Of a stretch of DNA of 58,258 nt, positions 45,528 to 53,133 are shown one piece after another. Position numbers and translations under genes: made by a program. Position 1 is the first letter of the stretch, and every line of letters begins with the position of its first letter. The notes under the pieces are model-generated. The model was not told the origin of the DNA, made no database searches, and saw only the letters and a program-made list of their open reading frames with translations. The stretch is taken from the NCBI GenBank assembly GCA_021837305.1, contig JAKBGV010000004.1, forward strand, positions 1 to 58,258, read 5' to 3'. This DNA is from Actinomycetes bacterium. Lineage in GTDB: Bacteria; Actinomycetota; Acidimicrobiia; Acidimicrobiales; RAAP-2.

Positions 45528-45876
45528 TGCGCGCCATCGGGGCGTTGTCGCCCTGACGCGGCCCGAGCTTCAAGATCCGGGTGTAGCCACCGGGACGATC
45601 GCTGTAGCGCGGCGCGATCTCGGTGAACAGCTTCTGGGCCATGTCCTTGTCGCGGATGAAGGCGACCACCCGGCGATGGGCGTGGACCGACCCCTCCGGC
45701 GAGTTCTTCGCCGCGGTGACGACCTTCTCGACGATGGGGCGCAACGCCTTGGCCTTGGCCTCGGTCGTGACGATCGACTCGGCGGCGATCATCGAGGCGA
45801 CCAGGTTGCCCATCATGGCCTTCTGGTGGGCGTTGTCGCCCCCGAACCGCTTGCCCTTGGTGGGAGTGCCGCGCAT
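45514..45876 (-). CDS. rplQ: Ribosomal protein bL17
   Basis: A 120-residue large-subunit protein. MRGTPTKGKRFGGDNAHQKAM at the start is the actinobacterial variant of the family N-terminus; VTTEAKAKALRPIVEKVVT and GGYTRILKLGPRQGDNA are conserved. It follows rpoA by 2 bases, the universal order. Confidence 0.98.
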   Translation of the reverse strand: MRGTPTKGKRFGGDNAHQKAMMGNLVASMIAAESIVTTEAKAKALRPIVEKVVTAAKNSPEGSVHAHRRVVAFIRDKDMAQKLFTEIAPRYSDRPGGYTRILKLGPRQGDNAPMARIEFV

Positions 45877-45878
45877 GA

Positions 45879-46820
45879 CTAGTCCTCTACTCGCAGTGAA
45901 AGACCGCGCTCGTCGAGTCGGTCGGTGACGTCCTTCAGCGACGTGGCGCCGAAGTTGGTGATCGAGGTCAGGTCTCGCTCGGTCGCGTTGATCAGCTGGG
46001 CCACGGTGTTGATGCCCGCGCGCTTCAAGCAGTTGCGCGAGCGCTCGGTGAGCCCGAGCTCCTCGATGCGGATGTCGAGCTCGCTGGCGGCGGCCTGGGC
46101 CGTGCCGACGTCGCCCAGCTCGAGCGACGGCGCCTCCTCGTCGAAGTGGGCGATCAGGTCCACGAGCGCGCCGAGGGTCTTGCCGGCCGAGGACAGCGCC
46201 TCGGCGGGGCTGATCGAGCCGTCGGTCTCGACCTCGATGACCAGACGGTCGAAGTCCTTGGACTGCTCGACGCGCACCGGCTCGACCTCGAAGGACACGC
46301 GGCGCACCGGTGAGAAGATTGCGTCCAAGGGGATCACGCCGATGGTCGACGTGCCCTTGTTGCCCTCGGCGCCGACGTAGCCCTTGCCACGCTCGACGGT
46401 CAGCTCGAAGCTGAGCGAGCCCTTGGGCGAGGTCAGGTACGCCAGGTGCAGGTCACCGTTCAAGATCTCGACGTCAGCCGTCGTGGAGAGGTCCGACGCG
46501 AGCACCGGTCCCTCGCCGCGCTTGTCGAGGCGCAGCACGACCGGCTCGTCGCTGTGCACGCGCAGCAGCAGGTCCTTCAGGTTCAGGCAGATGTCCTGGA
46601 CGTCCTCCTTGACACCCTCGATCACACCGAACTCGTGGAGCACCGCGTCGAACTTCACGCGTGTGGCGGCCGCGCCGGGGATCGACGACAGCAGGGTGCG
46701 GCGCAACGAGTTACCCAGGGTGTGGCCGAAGCCGGGGTCGAGTGGTCCGATTCCAAAGGCCTGACGGTTGTTCTCCTCGTCGCCGATGGCGTCGATGGTT
46801 GGTCGTTGGATGATCAGCAT
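45879..46820 (-). CDS. rpoA: RNA polymerase alpha subunit
   Basis: A 313-residue subunit that nucleates RNA polymerase. The N-terminal assembly domain has GFGHTLGNSLRRTLLSSIPGAA (first part quoted) and the C-terminal domain (about 245-313) has LTERSRNCLKRAGINTVAQL and the DNA-binding helix ITNFGATSLKDV. Length is normal. It follows rpsD by 30 bases. Confidence 0.99.
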   Translation of the reverse strand: MLIIQRPTIDAIGDEENNRQAFGIGPLDPGFGHTLGNSLRRTLLSSIPGAAATRVKFDAVLHEFGVIEGVKEDVQDICLNLKDLLLRVHSDEPVVLRLDKRGEGPVLASDLSTTADVEILNGDLHLAYLTSPKGSLSFELTVERGKGYVGAEGNKGTSTIGVIPLDAIFSPVRRVSFEVEPVRVEQSKDFDRLVIEVETDGSISPAEALSSAGKTLGALVDLIAHFDEEAPSLELGDVGTAQAAASELDIRIEELGLTERSRNCLKRAGINTVAQLINATERDLTSITNFGATSLKDVTDRLDERGLSLRVED

Positions 46821-46850
46821 GCGGGCTCCTTCTGGGACAACGGACTGCGA

Positions 46851-47495
46851 CTACTTCGAGTACAGCTCGACGATGAGCTGCTCGCGGATTGACTCGTCGA
46901 TCTGCTCGCGCTGGGGGACGATACGGACGGTGACGGCGAAGCCGTCCTCGCCCTTCTCCAGCCAACCCGGGACCGTGCGGTCCATGATGTCGAGGTTGCG
47001 CTTGACGTTGAAGTTCTCACGGGTGACCACCTTGAGGGTCACCACGTCGCCGGGACGGACCCGGAAACTGGGGATGGTGACGCGCTTGCCGTTTACGTTC
47101 ACGTGGCCGTGACGCACGAACTGGCGGGCCTGGGCGCGCGAGGCGCCCCACCCGGCGCGGTACGCCACGTTGTCGAGGCGTAGCTCGAGGAACTGCAGCA
47201 GGTTCGTCCCGGTGATGCCGGGGCGGCGGCTGGCCTCCTCGTAGAGGTTGCGGAACTGCTTCTCGAGCAGACCGTAGATGCGTCGAGCCTTCTGCTTCTC
47301 GCGCAGCTGGGTCAGGTACTCCGAGCCCTGGCGCTGACGGTCACGACCGTGCATGCCGGGCGGGAAGGCGCGGGTCTGGCGGTCGGAGTTCTCCGACACG
47401 GGGCACTTCAGGGTGAAGCAGCGCTCCCCCTTCAGGTAGAGCTTGGTGCGCTCACGCCGACAGAGTCGGCAGACGGGACCGGTGTAACGAGCCAT
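46851..47495 (-). CDS. rpsD: Ribosomal protein uS4
   Basis: A 214-residue primary 16S rRNA binder. The N-terminus has four cysteines (CRLC at 9-12, Cys26 and Cys31), the zinc-binding C+ form. The S4 RNA-binding domain is RLDNVAYRAGWGASRAQARQ and VRHGHVNVNG. S4 often represses this operon in other bacteria; no site is evident here. Confidence 0.98.
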   Translation of the reverse strand: MARYTGPVCRLCRRERTKLYLKGERCFTLKCPVSENSDRQTRAFPPGMHGRDRQRQGSEYLTQLREKQKARRIYGLLEKQFRNLYEEASRRPGITGTNLLQFLELRLDNVAYRAGWGASRAQARQFVRHGHVNVNGKRVTIPSFRVRPGDVVTLKVVTRENFNVKRNLDIMDRTVPGWLEKGEDGFAVTVRIVPQREQIDESIREQLIVELYSK

Positions 47496-47504
47496 GATTC
47501 TTCC

Positions 47505-47903
47505 TTAGCCTCGACGACGCTTCTTCGGGCGGCACCCGTTGTGGGGCAACGGCGTGACGTCCTTGATGGCCACCACTTCGATACCGGCCGCGGCGAGCGA
47601 GCGGATCGCCGTCTCGCGGCCCGACCCCGGCCCACGGACCAGGACGTCGACCTTCTTCACCCCGTGTTCCATCGCGGCGCGCGCGCACTTCTCGGCGGCC
47701 AGCTGCGCGGCGAAGGGCGTCGACTTGCGCGAGCCCTTGAAACCGACGTTGCCCGACGAGGCCCACGAGAGCACGTTGCCCTCGGGGTCGGTGATCGACA
47801 CGATCGTGTTGTTGAACGAGCTCTTGATGTGGGCCACACCGAAGGCGACGTTCTTGCGCTCCTTGCGGCGTCCCTTGCGGGCGTTGGTGGTGGGCTTCGC
47901 CAT
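47505..47903 (-). CDS. rpsK: Ribosomal protein uS11
   Basis: A 132-residue platform protein: [40 protein letters not shown] region, and the C-terminal [18 protein letters not shown]. The ATG shares a base with the rpsM stop (TAATG). Confidence 0.98.
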   Translation of the reverse strand: MAKPTTNARKGRRKERKNVAFGVAHIKSSFNNTIVSITDPEGNVLSWASSGNVGFKGSRKSTPFAAQLAAEKCARAAMEHGVKKVDVLVRGPGSGRETAIRSLAAAGIEVVAIKDVTPLPHNGCRPKKRRRG

Positions 47904-48280
47904 TACTTGGTTACCTTCTTCTTACCGGCGACGGTGCGCTTGGGTCCCTTGCGGGTGCGAGCGTTGGTGCGGGTGCGCTGTCCGCGCACGGGCAGGCCCT
48001 TGCGGTGACGGATGCCCTGGAGGCAGTTGATCTCCATCTTGCGCTTGATGTCCTGGGCGACGTCGCGGCGCAGGTCACCCTCGACCGTGACGTTCTGGTC
48101 GATGTAGGTGCGCAACTTGTTGACGTCGGCGTCGGTGAGGTCCTTCACACGAATCGACTCGTCGATCCCCGTCGCCGCGCAGATCTGCTGAGCGGTCGTG
48201 GGACCAACGCCGAAAATATAGGTGAGCGCGATCACCGTGCGCTTCTCGCGCGGGATGTCGACACCGGCAATACGAGCCAT
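47903..48280 (-). CDS. rpsM: Ribosomal protein uS13
   Basis: A 125-residue head protein that touches the P-site t[16 protein letters not shown] at the start, [39 protein letters not shown] and a lysine-rich tail. It follows rpmJ by 10 bases with GGAGAG as ribosome binding site. Confidence 0.98.
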   Translation of the reverse strand: MARIAGVDIPREKRTVIALTYIFGVGPTTAQQICAATGIDESIRVKDLTDADVNKLRTYIDQNVTVEGDLRRDVAQDIKRKMEINCLQGIRHRKGLPVRGQRTRTNARTRKGPKRTVAGKKKVTK

Positions 48281-48290
48281 CTTTTCTCTC

Positions 48291-48404
48291 CTAGCCCTGA
48301 CGCTGCTTGTGACGCGGGTTCTCGCAGATCACGCGGACGTGACCGTTCCGTCTGATGACTTTGCACTTCTCACACATGGTCTTGACGCTGGCGCGAACCT
48401 TCAT
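48291..48404 (-). CDS. rpmJ: Ribosomal protein bL36
   Basis: A 37-residue protein: [20 protein letters not shown] at the start, then [17 protein letters not shown]. The zinc ligands Cys11, Cys14, Cys27 and His32 are all present, so this is the zinc-containing form. It lies between infA and rpsM, its normal place. Confidence 0.97.
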   Translation of the reverse strand: MKVRASVKTMCEKCKVIRRNGHVRVICENPRHKQRQG

Positions 48405-48430
48405 GTCTTCTCTCTCGACTCAGTCCCTGA

Positions 48431-48655
48431 TTATTTGTAGCGATAGGTGATGCGGCCGCGGGTCATGTCGTAGGGCGTGATCTCCACCTGGACCTTGTCG
48501 CCGGGCAGGATACGGATGCGGTGCATGCGCATCTTGCCCGAGCTGTGCGCGAGGACGGTGTACCCGTTCTCCAACTCGACGCGAAACATGGCGTTCGGTA
48601 GTGGCTCGACGACCGTTCCCTCAACGGTGAACGCGTCTTCCTTCGGCTTACTCAG
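48431..48655 (-). CDS. infA: Translation initiation factor IF-1, apparent CTG start
   Basis: A 74-residue OB-fold factor that binds the A site during initiation: [35 protein letters not shown], and [14 protein letters not shown] are near-invariant. No ATG, GTG or TTG lies in frame before the first strand; the first in-frame ATG is inside NAMF and would destroy the fold. The codon that gives the family N-terminus ([12 protein letters not shown]) is CTG at 48655, with AAGGAG 7 bases upstream. An ATT eight codons further up is the other non-standard option. CTG initiation is inferred. The leader carries two hairpins. The normal gene order infA-rpmJ-rpsM holds. Confidence 0.9.
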   Translation of the reverse strand: MSKPKEDAFTVEGTVVEPLPNAMFRVELENGYTVLAHSSGKMRMHRIRILPGDKVQVEITPYDMTRGRITYRYK

Positions 48656-48682
48656 GTTCCTTCTCCTTGTTACGGCAATGCC

Positions 48683-48701
48683 GCGACGAGCGGCTCGTCG
48701 C
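48683..48701 (-). promoter_or_regulatory. Stem-loop in the infA leader
   Basis: GCGACGAG-CGG-CTCGTCGC, a perfect 8-bp stem with a 3-base loop, 27 bases before the CTG start. It is followed by a second palindrome (CGGCAATGCCG, 48673-48683) adjacent to the Shine-Dalgarno. Both could modulate ribosome access; function is inferred. Confidence 0.45.
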
Positions 48702-48736
48702 AGATGACCGTGGGCTCGCCCACAGGTCGGCTGACC

Positions 48737-48764
48737 ATTCTACCGTTTTTTTCACCGAACGCAA
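48737..48764 (-). promoter_or_regulatory. Promoter of the infA-rpmJ-rpsM-rpsK-rpsD-rpoA-rplQ set
   Basis: On the minus strand TTGCGT (48764-48759), 16 bases including an A-tract, then TAGAAT (48742-48737). It lies about 82 bases upstream of infA. The AT-rich spacer stands out in this GC-rich DNA. A separate promoter is required because map and infA are split here by a divergent gene unit. Confidence 0.6.
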
Positions 48765-48801
48765 AAGCGCGGGTCCAAACGACCGCTCGCCCCTCGTCCA
48801 C

Positions 48802-48820
48802 GGGGCCAAAAAGTGACCCC
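48802..48820. promoter_or_regulatory. Candidate operator upstream of the PPOX/DevS/DevR-like unit
   Basis: Inverted repeat GGGGCCA-N5-TGACCCC (one mismatch in 7-bp arms), 42 bases before the rightward ATG and 37 bases upstream of the infA -35. It recalls the G-rich/C-rich halves of DevR boxes, but the spacing differs from the mycobacterial consensus, so the link is only suggestive. Confidence 0.33.
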
Positions 48821-48857
48821 CGGCCCTAGTTGGGGTGGAGAAACCAGGTTCATGCTA

Positions 48858-48873
48858 GGTACATGAGTGTACC
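48858..48873. promoter_or_regulatory. Palindrome over the start codon of the PPOX gene
   Basis: GGTACA-TGAG-TGTACC: perfect 6-bp arms with a 4-base centre, and the ATG lies inside it. It could be an operator or an RNA hairpin that hides the start. CATGCT, 6 bases before the ATG, may be a leaderless -10. Confidence 0.33.
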
Positions 48874-49258
48874 GGGGGACCGCGTCCGACGCGCCACGAT
48901 ACCGCGCGACGAGTGCCTGGGACTCCTACGCCACGCCGAGTACGCCCGCGTCGTGATCTCGGTTCGCTGCCTGCCCGCGGCCCTGCCGGCCCGGATCGCC
49001 GTGGTCGACGACCACGCGCTCCTGCTCGCGAGCGCCGAGGAGGCCGTCGTGGTCGCGGCCCGGCGCGGTGACGTGCTGTCGGTCCAGATCGACGGCCTCG
49101 AGCCCGACGGGGCCACCTGGTCGGTCATGGCCTCGGGGATCGCCGCGATGCCCACGGGCGACCCCGCGCTCTCGGGACCCCTCACCCGCGCCGTCGCCGG
49201 TGGCGCCACGCTCATCGCCCTGCCCCTCACCATCGTCTCGGGGGAGCGGATCGGGTAA
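48863..49258 (+). CDS. PPOX-class (FMN-binding split barrel) protein
   Basis: A 131-residue protein with the pattern of the pyridoxamine-oxidase-like flavin/F420-binding split barrel: an N-terminal helix (DECLGLLRHAEYARVVISV), a strand pair with PARIAVVDDHALLLAS, then VLSVQIDGLE and a TWSVMASGIA strand. It could bind FMN, F420 or haem; the cofactor cannot be read. It is the first gene of the rightward unit with a DevS-like kinase and DevR-like regulator; in M. tuberculosis a PPOX gene (Rv3129) also lies near devRS. ATG within a palindrome, without Shine-Dalgarno. Confidence 0.75.
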   Translation: MSVPGDRVRRATIPRDECLGLLRHAEYARVVISVRCLPAALPARIAVVDDHALLLASAEEAVVVAARRGDVLSVQIDGLEPDGATWSVMASGIAAMPTGDPALSGPLTRAVAGGATLIALPLTIVSGERIG

Positions 49259-49284
49259 CCAAAACCCGTGTGGGAGAATTGGCC

Positions 49285-50421
49285 GTGCCCTTCCACCGGA
49301 TCACCGATCCCGAGCGGCTCCACGCGCTGCTCGACGCCATCATGCTGATCGAGATCGACGCGGATCTCTCGGACCTGCTCACGCTGATCGTCGAGACCGC
49401 GAGCCGGCTGGTCGGCGCCCGTTACGGCGCTCTCGGGGTGGTCGGCAGCGACGGCGCGACCCTCTCGCGGTTCGTGACCTACGGCGTGGACGACGACCTG
49501 CGCCAGCGCATCGGCGACGCCCCCCACGGGCGCGGCGTGCTCGGCGAGACGATCCTCGGCGGAGCGCCGGTGCGCGTGCAGGACCTCGCCCACCACCGCG
49601 GTGCGGCCGGCTTCCCCGAGAACCACCCGGTGATGTCCAACTTCCTCGGCGTGCCGGTCATGAGCGGCGACGGCCACGTCTTTGGCAACCTCTACCTGAC
49701 CGATCGCACCGACGGGCGGGCCTTCACCGAGGACGACGAGATCCTCGTCGAGGCTTTCGGCCGCGCGGCGGGTCTCGTGATCGACCAGGCGACGTTGCGC
49801 CACCACCTGCGCGAGCTGACCCTCAGCGAGGAGCGAGAGCGACTCGCGCGCGACCTGCACGACACGGTGATCCAACGGCTCTTCGGGGTCGGGCTCGCCC
49901 TGCAGATCACGCTCGGCTCCGCCCTCGAGCCGGCCGACCGGGACCGGATCAATCGTGCCGTGGACGAGCTCGACACCACGATCCACGAGATCCGCACCAC
50001 GATCTTCGAGATCGACCAGGACGACGTGGACGCGACGAACCTCGTCCGGCGCCTGCGCGCGATGTCCGACGAGGTCGCCACGCGCCTCGGTATCAAGGTC
50101 ACGCTGCGCCTGCCCCTCGAGGCCGAACTCGAGGTCTCGACGCGCTGTGCCCGCCACGCCGTTCAGGCGCTGCGCGAGGCCCTCTCGAACGTCGCGCGCC
50201 ACGCCCACGCGAGCGAGGCCGACGTCTCGCTCGCCCTCGAGGGTTCGATGCTCGTGCTGAGCGTGCGCGACAACGGCGTCGGCTTCAACGCCCCCGTCGG
50301 ACCGGGGCGGGGACTACGCAACCTGCGCAGCCGGGCGCGCGAGCTCGGCGGCGACTGCACGTTCGAATCGGGACCGGGACGTGGCACACTAGTGCGATGG
50401 ACCGCTCACTGTCTGGACTGA
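49285..50421 (+). CDS. DevS/DosS-like GAF sensor histidine kinase
   Basis: A 378-residue cytosolic kinase (numbering from the GTG at 49285, chosen for GGGAG 8 bases upstream; a GTG five codons earlier is possible). A single GAF domain covers about 25-165. It keeps His114 (GFPENHPVM) and Tyr137 (VFGNLY), which align with the haem-ligand His149 and distal Tyr171 of M. tuberculosis DosS. The HisKA_3 helix has His192 (ARDLHDTVIQRLF), followed by a HATPase domain (ALREALSNVARHAHAS, VRDNGVGF). DosS has two GAF domains; this protein has one. A redox or gas (O2, NO, CO) sensing role is inferred, haem binding untested. Confidence 0.9.
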   Translation: MPFHRITDPERLHALLDAIMLIEIDADLSDLLTLIVETASRLVGARYGALGVVGSDGATLSRFVTYGVDDDLRQRIGDAPHGRGVLGETILGGAPVRVQDLAHHRGAAGFPENHPVMSNFLGVPVMSGDGHVFGNLYLTDRTDGRAFTEDDEILVEAFGRAAGLVIDQATLRHHLRELTLSEERERLARDLHDTVIQRLFGVGLALQITLGSALEPADRDRINRAVDELDTTIHEIRTTIFEIDQDDVDATNLVRRLRAMSDEVATRLGIKVTLRLPLEAELEVSTRCARHAVQALREALSNVARHAHASEADVSLALEGSMLVLSVRDNGVGFNAPVGPGRGLRNLRSRARELGGDCTFESGPGRGTLVRWTAHCLD

Positions 50422-50422
50422 C

Positions 50423-51067
50423 GTGATCCGGCTGCTGCTCGTGGACGACCACGAGATCGTGCGCCGGGGCCTGCGCGAGCTGCTCGAGGCCCACGAGGAC
50501 CTCACGGTCGTGGCCGAAGCGGCCTCCATCGAGGAGGCCGAGGCGGTCGACGTGGACGCCATCGACGTGGCCGTGTTGGACGTGCGCCTGCCCGACGGGA
50601 GCGGGGTCGACCTCTGTCGGACCCTGCGCGAGCGTCGCGTGGACCTCGCGTGCCTGATGCTCACCTCCTTCGCCGACAACGAGGCGATGTCGGCCTCGGT
50701 GCTCGCCGGGGCCAAGGGCTACGTCTTGAAGAACGTGCGAGGCGACGACCTGGTGGATTCGATCCGCCGCGTCGCCACCGGCGAGATGCTGCTCAGCCCC
50801 GACCAGATCGAGCGGGCGCGCGAGCGCCTGCGCCGCCAGATCACCGAGGACATCCGCCTCGAGAGCCTGAGCCACCAGGAGCGCCGGATCCTCGAACTGC
50901 TGAGTGAGGGCCTCTCCAACCGCGAGATCGCCGCCGAGATGTTCCTCGCCGAGAAGACCGTGAAGAACTACGTGTCGAACCTGCTCGCCAAGCTCGGCTT
51001 CCAGCGTCGCACCGAGGCCGCGCTCTTCGCCCAGCGCTACCACGACCGGGCCCACCCCGAGCCCTAG
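50423..51067 (+). CDS. DevR/DosR-like response regulator (NarL/LuxR family)
   Basis: A 214-residue regulator. The receiver has Asp8/Asp9, phospho-acceptor Asp53 (VLDVRLPDGSG), Thr81 and Lys103 (GYVLKN). The LuxR helix-turn-helix contains LFLAEKTVKNYVS-like residues (MFLAEKTVKNYVSNLLAKLG), keeping the three DNA-contact residues of DosR (here Lys178, Lys181, Asn182). This is the closest I can place any regulator here to a known one. It begins one base after the kinase gene, GTG start, so the two form one signalling pair. Confidence 0.92.
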   Translation: MIRLLLVDDHEIVRRGLRELLEAHEDLTVVAEAASIEEAEAVDVDAIDVAVLDVRLPDGSGVDLCRTLRERRVDLACLMLTSFADNEAMSASVLAGAKGYVLKNVRGDDLVDSIRRVATGEMLLSPDQIERARERLRRQITEDIRLESLSHQERRILELLSEGLSNREIAAEMFLAEKTVKNYVSNLLAKLGFQRRTEAALFAQRYHDRAHPEP

Positions 51068-51742
51068 GTGCGCGTCGTCAGCCTGGTCCCCTCGCTGAGC
51101 GAGACCCTCGATTCGTGGGGGCTGCGGCCGGTCGCGGTGACCCGGTTCTGTGACCTGGCGGGCGTCACGCGCGTCGGGGGGACGAAGGACCCCGACCTCG
51201 AAGCGATCGTCGCCCTCGCACCCGACCTCGTCGTGCTCGACGAGGAGGAGAACCGACGCGAGGACTACGAGGCCCTCGTCGAGCGGGGGCTGCGCGTGCA
51301 CGCGTGCGCCGTGCGCGACCTCGGGGACGTCGAGCGCGAGCTCGGCGCGCTCGCCGACGTGCTCGGCCACGACTGGGTTCCGCCGCGATTCCCGCCACGC
51401 CGATCGCTCGCGCGTCGCGTCGTGGTGCCCATCTGGCGCCGACCCTGGATCGCCCTCGGCGCGCCCACCTACGCGACGTCGCTGCTCGCCCACCTCGGCT
51501 ACGAGAACGTCCTCGCTGACGCCGGCCCCTACCCCCACCTCGAGCTCGCCGCGATGGCCCGGGCCCGCCCCGAGCTCGTGCTCGCCCCGAGTGAGCCCTA
51601 CCCGTTTTCGAAACGGCACCGCGCCGAGCTCGAGACCGTGGCGCCGGTGCGCTTCGTGGACGGTCGGGACCTGTTCTGGTGGGGTGCGCGAACGCCGGCG
51701 GCGATGACGCGGCTCGGCCGCGCCCTCGACTCGTCGCTCTAA
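51068..51742 (+). CDS. BtuF-like helical-backbone binding protein without signal peptide
   Basis: A 224-residue protein with the fold signature of periplasmic cobalamin/iron-chelate binding proteins: VSLVPSLSETLDSWGL at the start, LEAIVALAPDLVVLDEEENRRED, a central YATSLLAHLGYENVLAD and MARARPELVLAPSEPYPF. It has no signal peptide or lipobox, so it stays in the cytosol; such solitary members may bind cobalamin or haem-like ligands, but this is unproven. It starts directly after the DevR-like stop, hence same operon. Its stop is interlocked with that of map (CTAA). Confidence 0.8.
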   Translation: MRVVSLVPSLSETLDSWGLRPVAVTRFCDLAGVTRVGGTKDPDLEAIVALAPDLVVLDEEENRREDYEALVERGLRVHACAVRDLGDVERELGALADVLGHDWVPPRFPPRRSLARRVVVPIWRRPWIALGAPTYATSLLAHLGYENVLADAGPYPHLELAAMARARPELVLAPSEPYPFSKRHRAELETVAPVRFVDGRDLFWWGARTPAAMTRLGRALDSSL

Positions 51743-52479
51743 AGGACGGTGAAGACCTCGGGTCCGTCGTCGGTCACCGCGATGGTGTGCTCGAAGTGCG
51801 CCGACAGCGACCCGTCGGCGGTCATCACGCTCCAGCCGTCGTCGAGCATGTAAGTGTCATAGGAGCCGACGTTGACCATCGGCTCGACGGCGAAGACCAT
51901 GCCGGACTTGAGGGTGGGACCGGGGGTACCGGGCCAGTAGTTGGGCACCTGGGGGCTCTCGTGCATCGCCGTGCCGATCGCGTGGCCGACGTACTCGCGC
52001 ACCACGCCGTAGCCGGCGGCCTCGGCGACCCGCTGGACCGCCCGGCCCACCTCGTGGAGCCGGTTGCCGACCACCAGCTGGTCGATGCCGGCCCACAGCG
52101 AGCGCTCGGTCACCTCGATGAGGCGCTTCGCCTCGGCGCTGATCTCGCCGACGCCGGTCGTGTAGGCGGCGTCGCCGTGGTAGCCCTCGATGATGGCGCC
52201 GCAGTCCACCGAGATGATGTCGCCCTCGTGCAGCACGACGTCACCGGGGATCCCGTGGACGATCATGTCGTTCGGACTGGTGCAGATCACCGCGGGGAAG
52301 CCGTGGTAGCCGAGGAAGTTCGAGCGGGCGTGGCGCTTCTCGAGCACGGCGGCGGCGACCTCGTTGAGTTCGGCCGTGGTCACCCCCGGGCGGATGGCGG
52401 CGCGGGTGGCCTCGTGGATCTCGGCGACGACCCGGCCGGCCCGTCGCATCTTGGCCAGCTCGTCGGGCGAACGCCTCAC
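51739..52479 (-). CDS. map: Type I methionine aminopeptidase
   Basis: A 246-residue metal peptidase removing N-terminal Met. Metal ligands lie in GDIISVDCGAIIEGYHGDAAYT (Asp pair), YVGHAIGTAMHE (His), AVEPMV (Glu) and SAHFEHTIAVT (Glu). The SH3-binding extension is absent. The GTG start overlaps the adk stop as GTGA. In most actinobacteria infA follows; here a divergent unit intervenes. Confidence 0.96.
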   Translation of the reverse strand: MRRSPDELAKMRRAGRVVAEIHEATRAAIRPGVTTAELNEVAAAVLEKRHARSNFLGYHGFPAVICTSPNDMIVHGIPGDVVLHEGDIISVDCGAIIEGYHGDAAYTTGVGEISAEAKRLIEVTERSLWAGIDQLVVGNRLHEVGRAVQRVAEAAGYGVVREYVGHAIGTAMHESPQVPNYWPGTPGPTLKSGMVFAVEPMVNVGSYDTYMLDDGWSVMTADGSLSAHFEHTIAVTDDGPEVFTVL

Positions 52480-53132
52480 CGCGACAGCCGTTCGCCGATC
52501 ACCGCGACGATGTCGGCCGTGACGTCGTCGGGCGCGCGCGAACCGTCCACGCTCACGAGCAGGCCGCGTTCGCGGTAGAAGTCGAGCAGCGGCGCGGTGT
52601 CGCGCTCGTAGACCTCGAGGCGGCTGCGGATGGCCTCGGGCTGGTCGTCGGCGCGTTGGACCACCTGGCCCCCGCAGACCGAGCACACCGCGGACACGGC
52701 CTCGGGGTCGGTGTCGGTGTAGATCGCCCCGCAGTCCACACAGACCCGTCGCGCCGAGAGCCGCTGGGTCACCAGCTCGACGGGCACGTCGAGGTTCACG
52801 CAGAGCTTGACGCCGTCCTCGCCGAGGATGGCCTCGAGGGCCTCGGCCTGGGCGAAGGTGCGCGGGAAGCCGTCGAGCAGGGCGCCGCCGGCCGCGTCGG
52901 GCTGGGTGAAGCGCTCCTCGACCAGCCGGTTGACGAGGTCGTCCGAGACCAGCGCCCCGGCCTCGAGCACGGCGGCGACGTCACGTCCGACGGGTGTGCC
53001 GGCCTTGACGGCGGCGCGCAGCATGTCCCCGGTCGAGACGTGCGGAATCGAGTAGCGCTCGGCCAGCCGCTTGCACTGGGTGCCCTTTCCGGCTCCCTGT
53101 TTACCCAGGACGACGAGGATCAGCCGGCCCAT
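52476..53132 (-). CDS. adk: Adenylate kinase with zinc-binding lid
   Basis: A 218-residue nucleotide kinase (AMP + ATP to 2 ADP). P-loop LGKQGAGKGTQC, AMP site TGDMLRAAVKAG, DGFPRT, and a long LID holding CVDCGAIY and CSVCGG, a four-cysteine zinc site. Mycobacterial Adk has the short form without this lid, so this feature argues for a different actinobacterial class. ATG start one base after the secY stop. Confidence 0.96.
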   Translation of the reverse strand: MGRLILVVLGKQGAGKGTQCKRLAERYSIPHVSTGDMLRAAVKAGTPVGRDVAAVLEAGALVSDDLVNRLVEERFTQPDAAGGALLDGFPRTFAQAEALEAILGEDGVKLCVNLDVPVELVTQRLSARRVCVDCGAIYTDTDPEAVSAVCSVCGGQVVQRADDQPEAIRSRLEVYERDTAPLLDFYRERGLLVSVDGSRAPDDVTADIVAVIGERLSR

Positions 53133-53133
53133 G

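Noticed and set aside
48802-48820. A bona fide DevR box
   Set aside because: The half-sites are G-rich and C-rich but the spacing and core do not match the mycobacterial consensus; kept only as a candidate operator.
48656-48862. A tRNA or small structured RNA in the gap upstream of infA
   Set aside because: I could find hairpins but no cloverleaf or known RNA motif; the region is explained by two divergent promoters and the infA leader.
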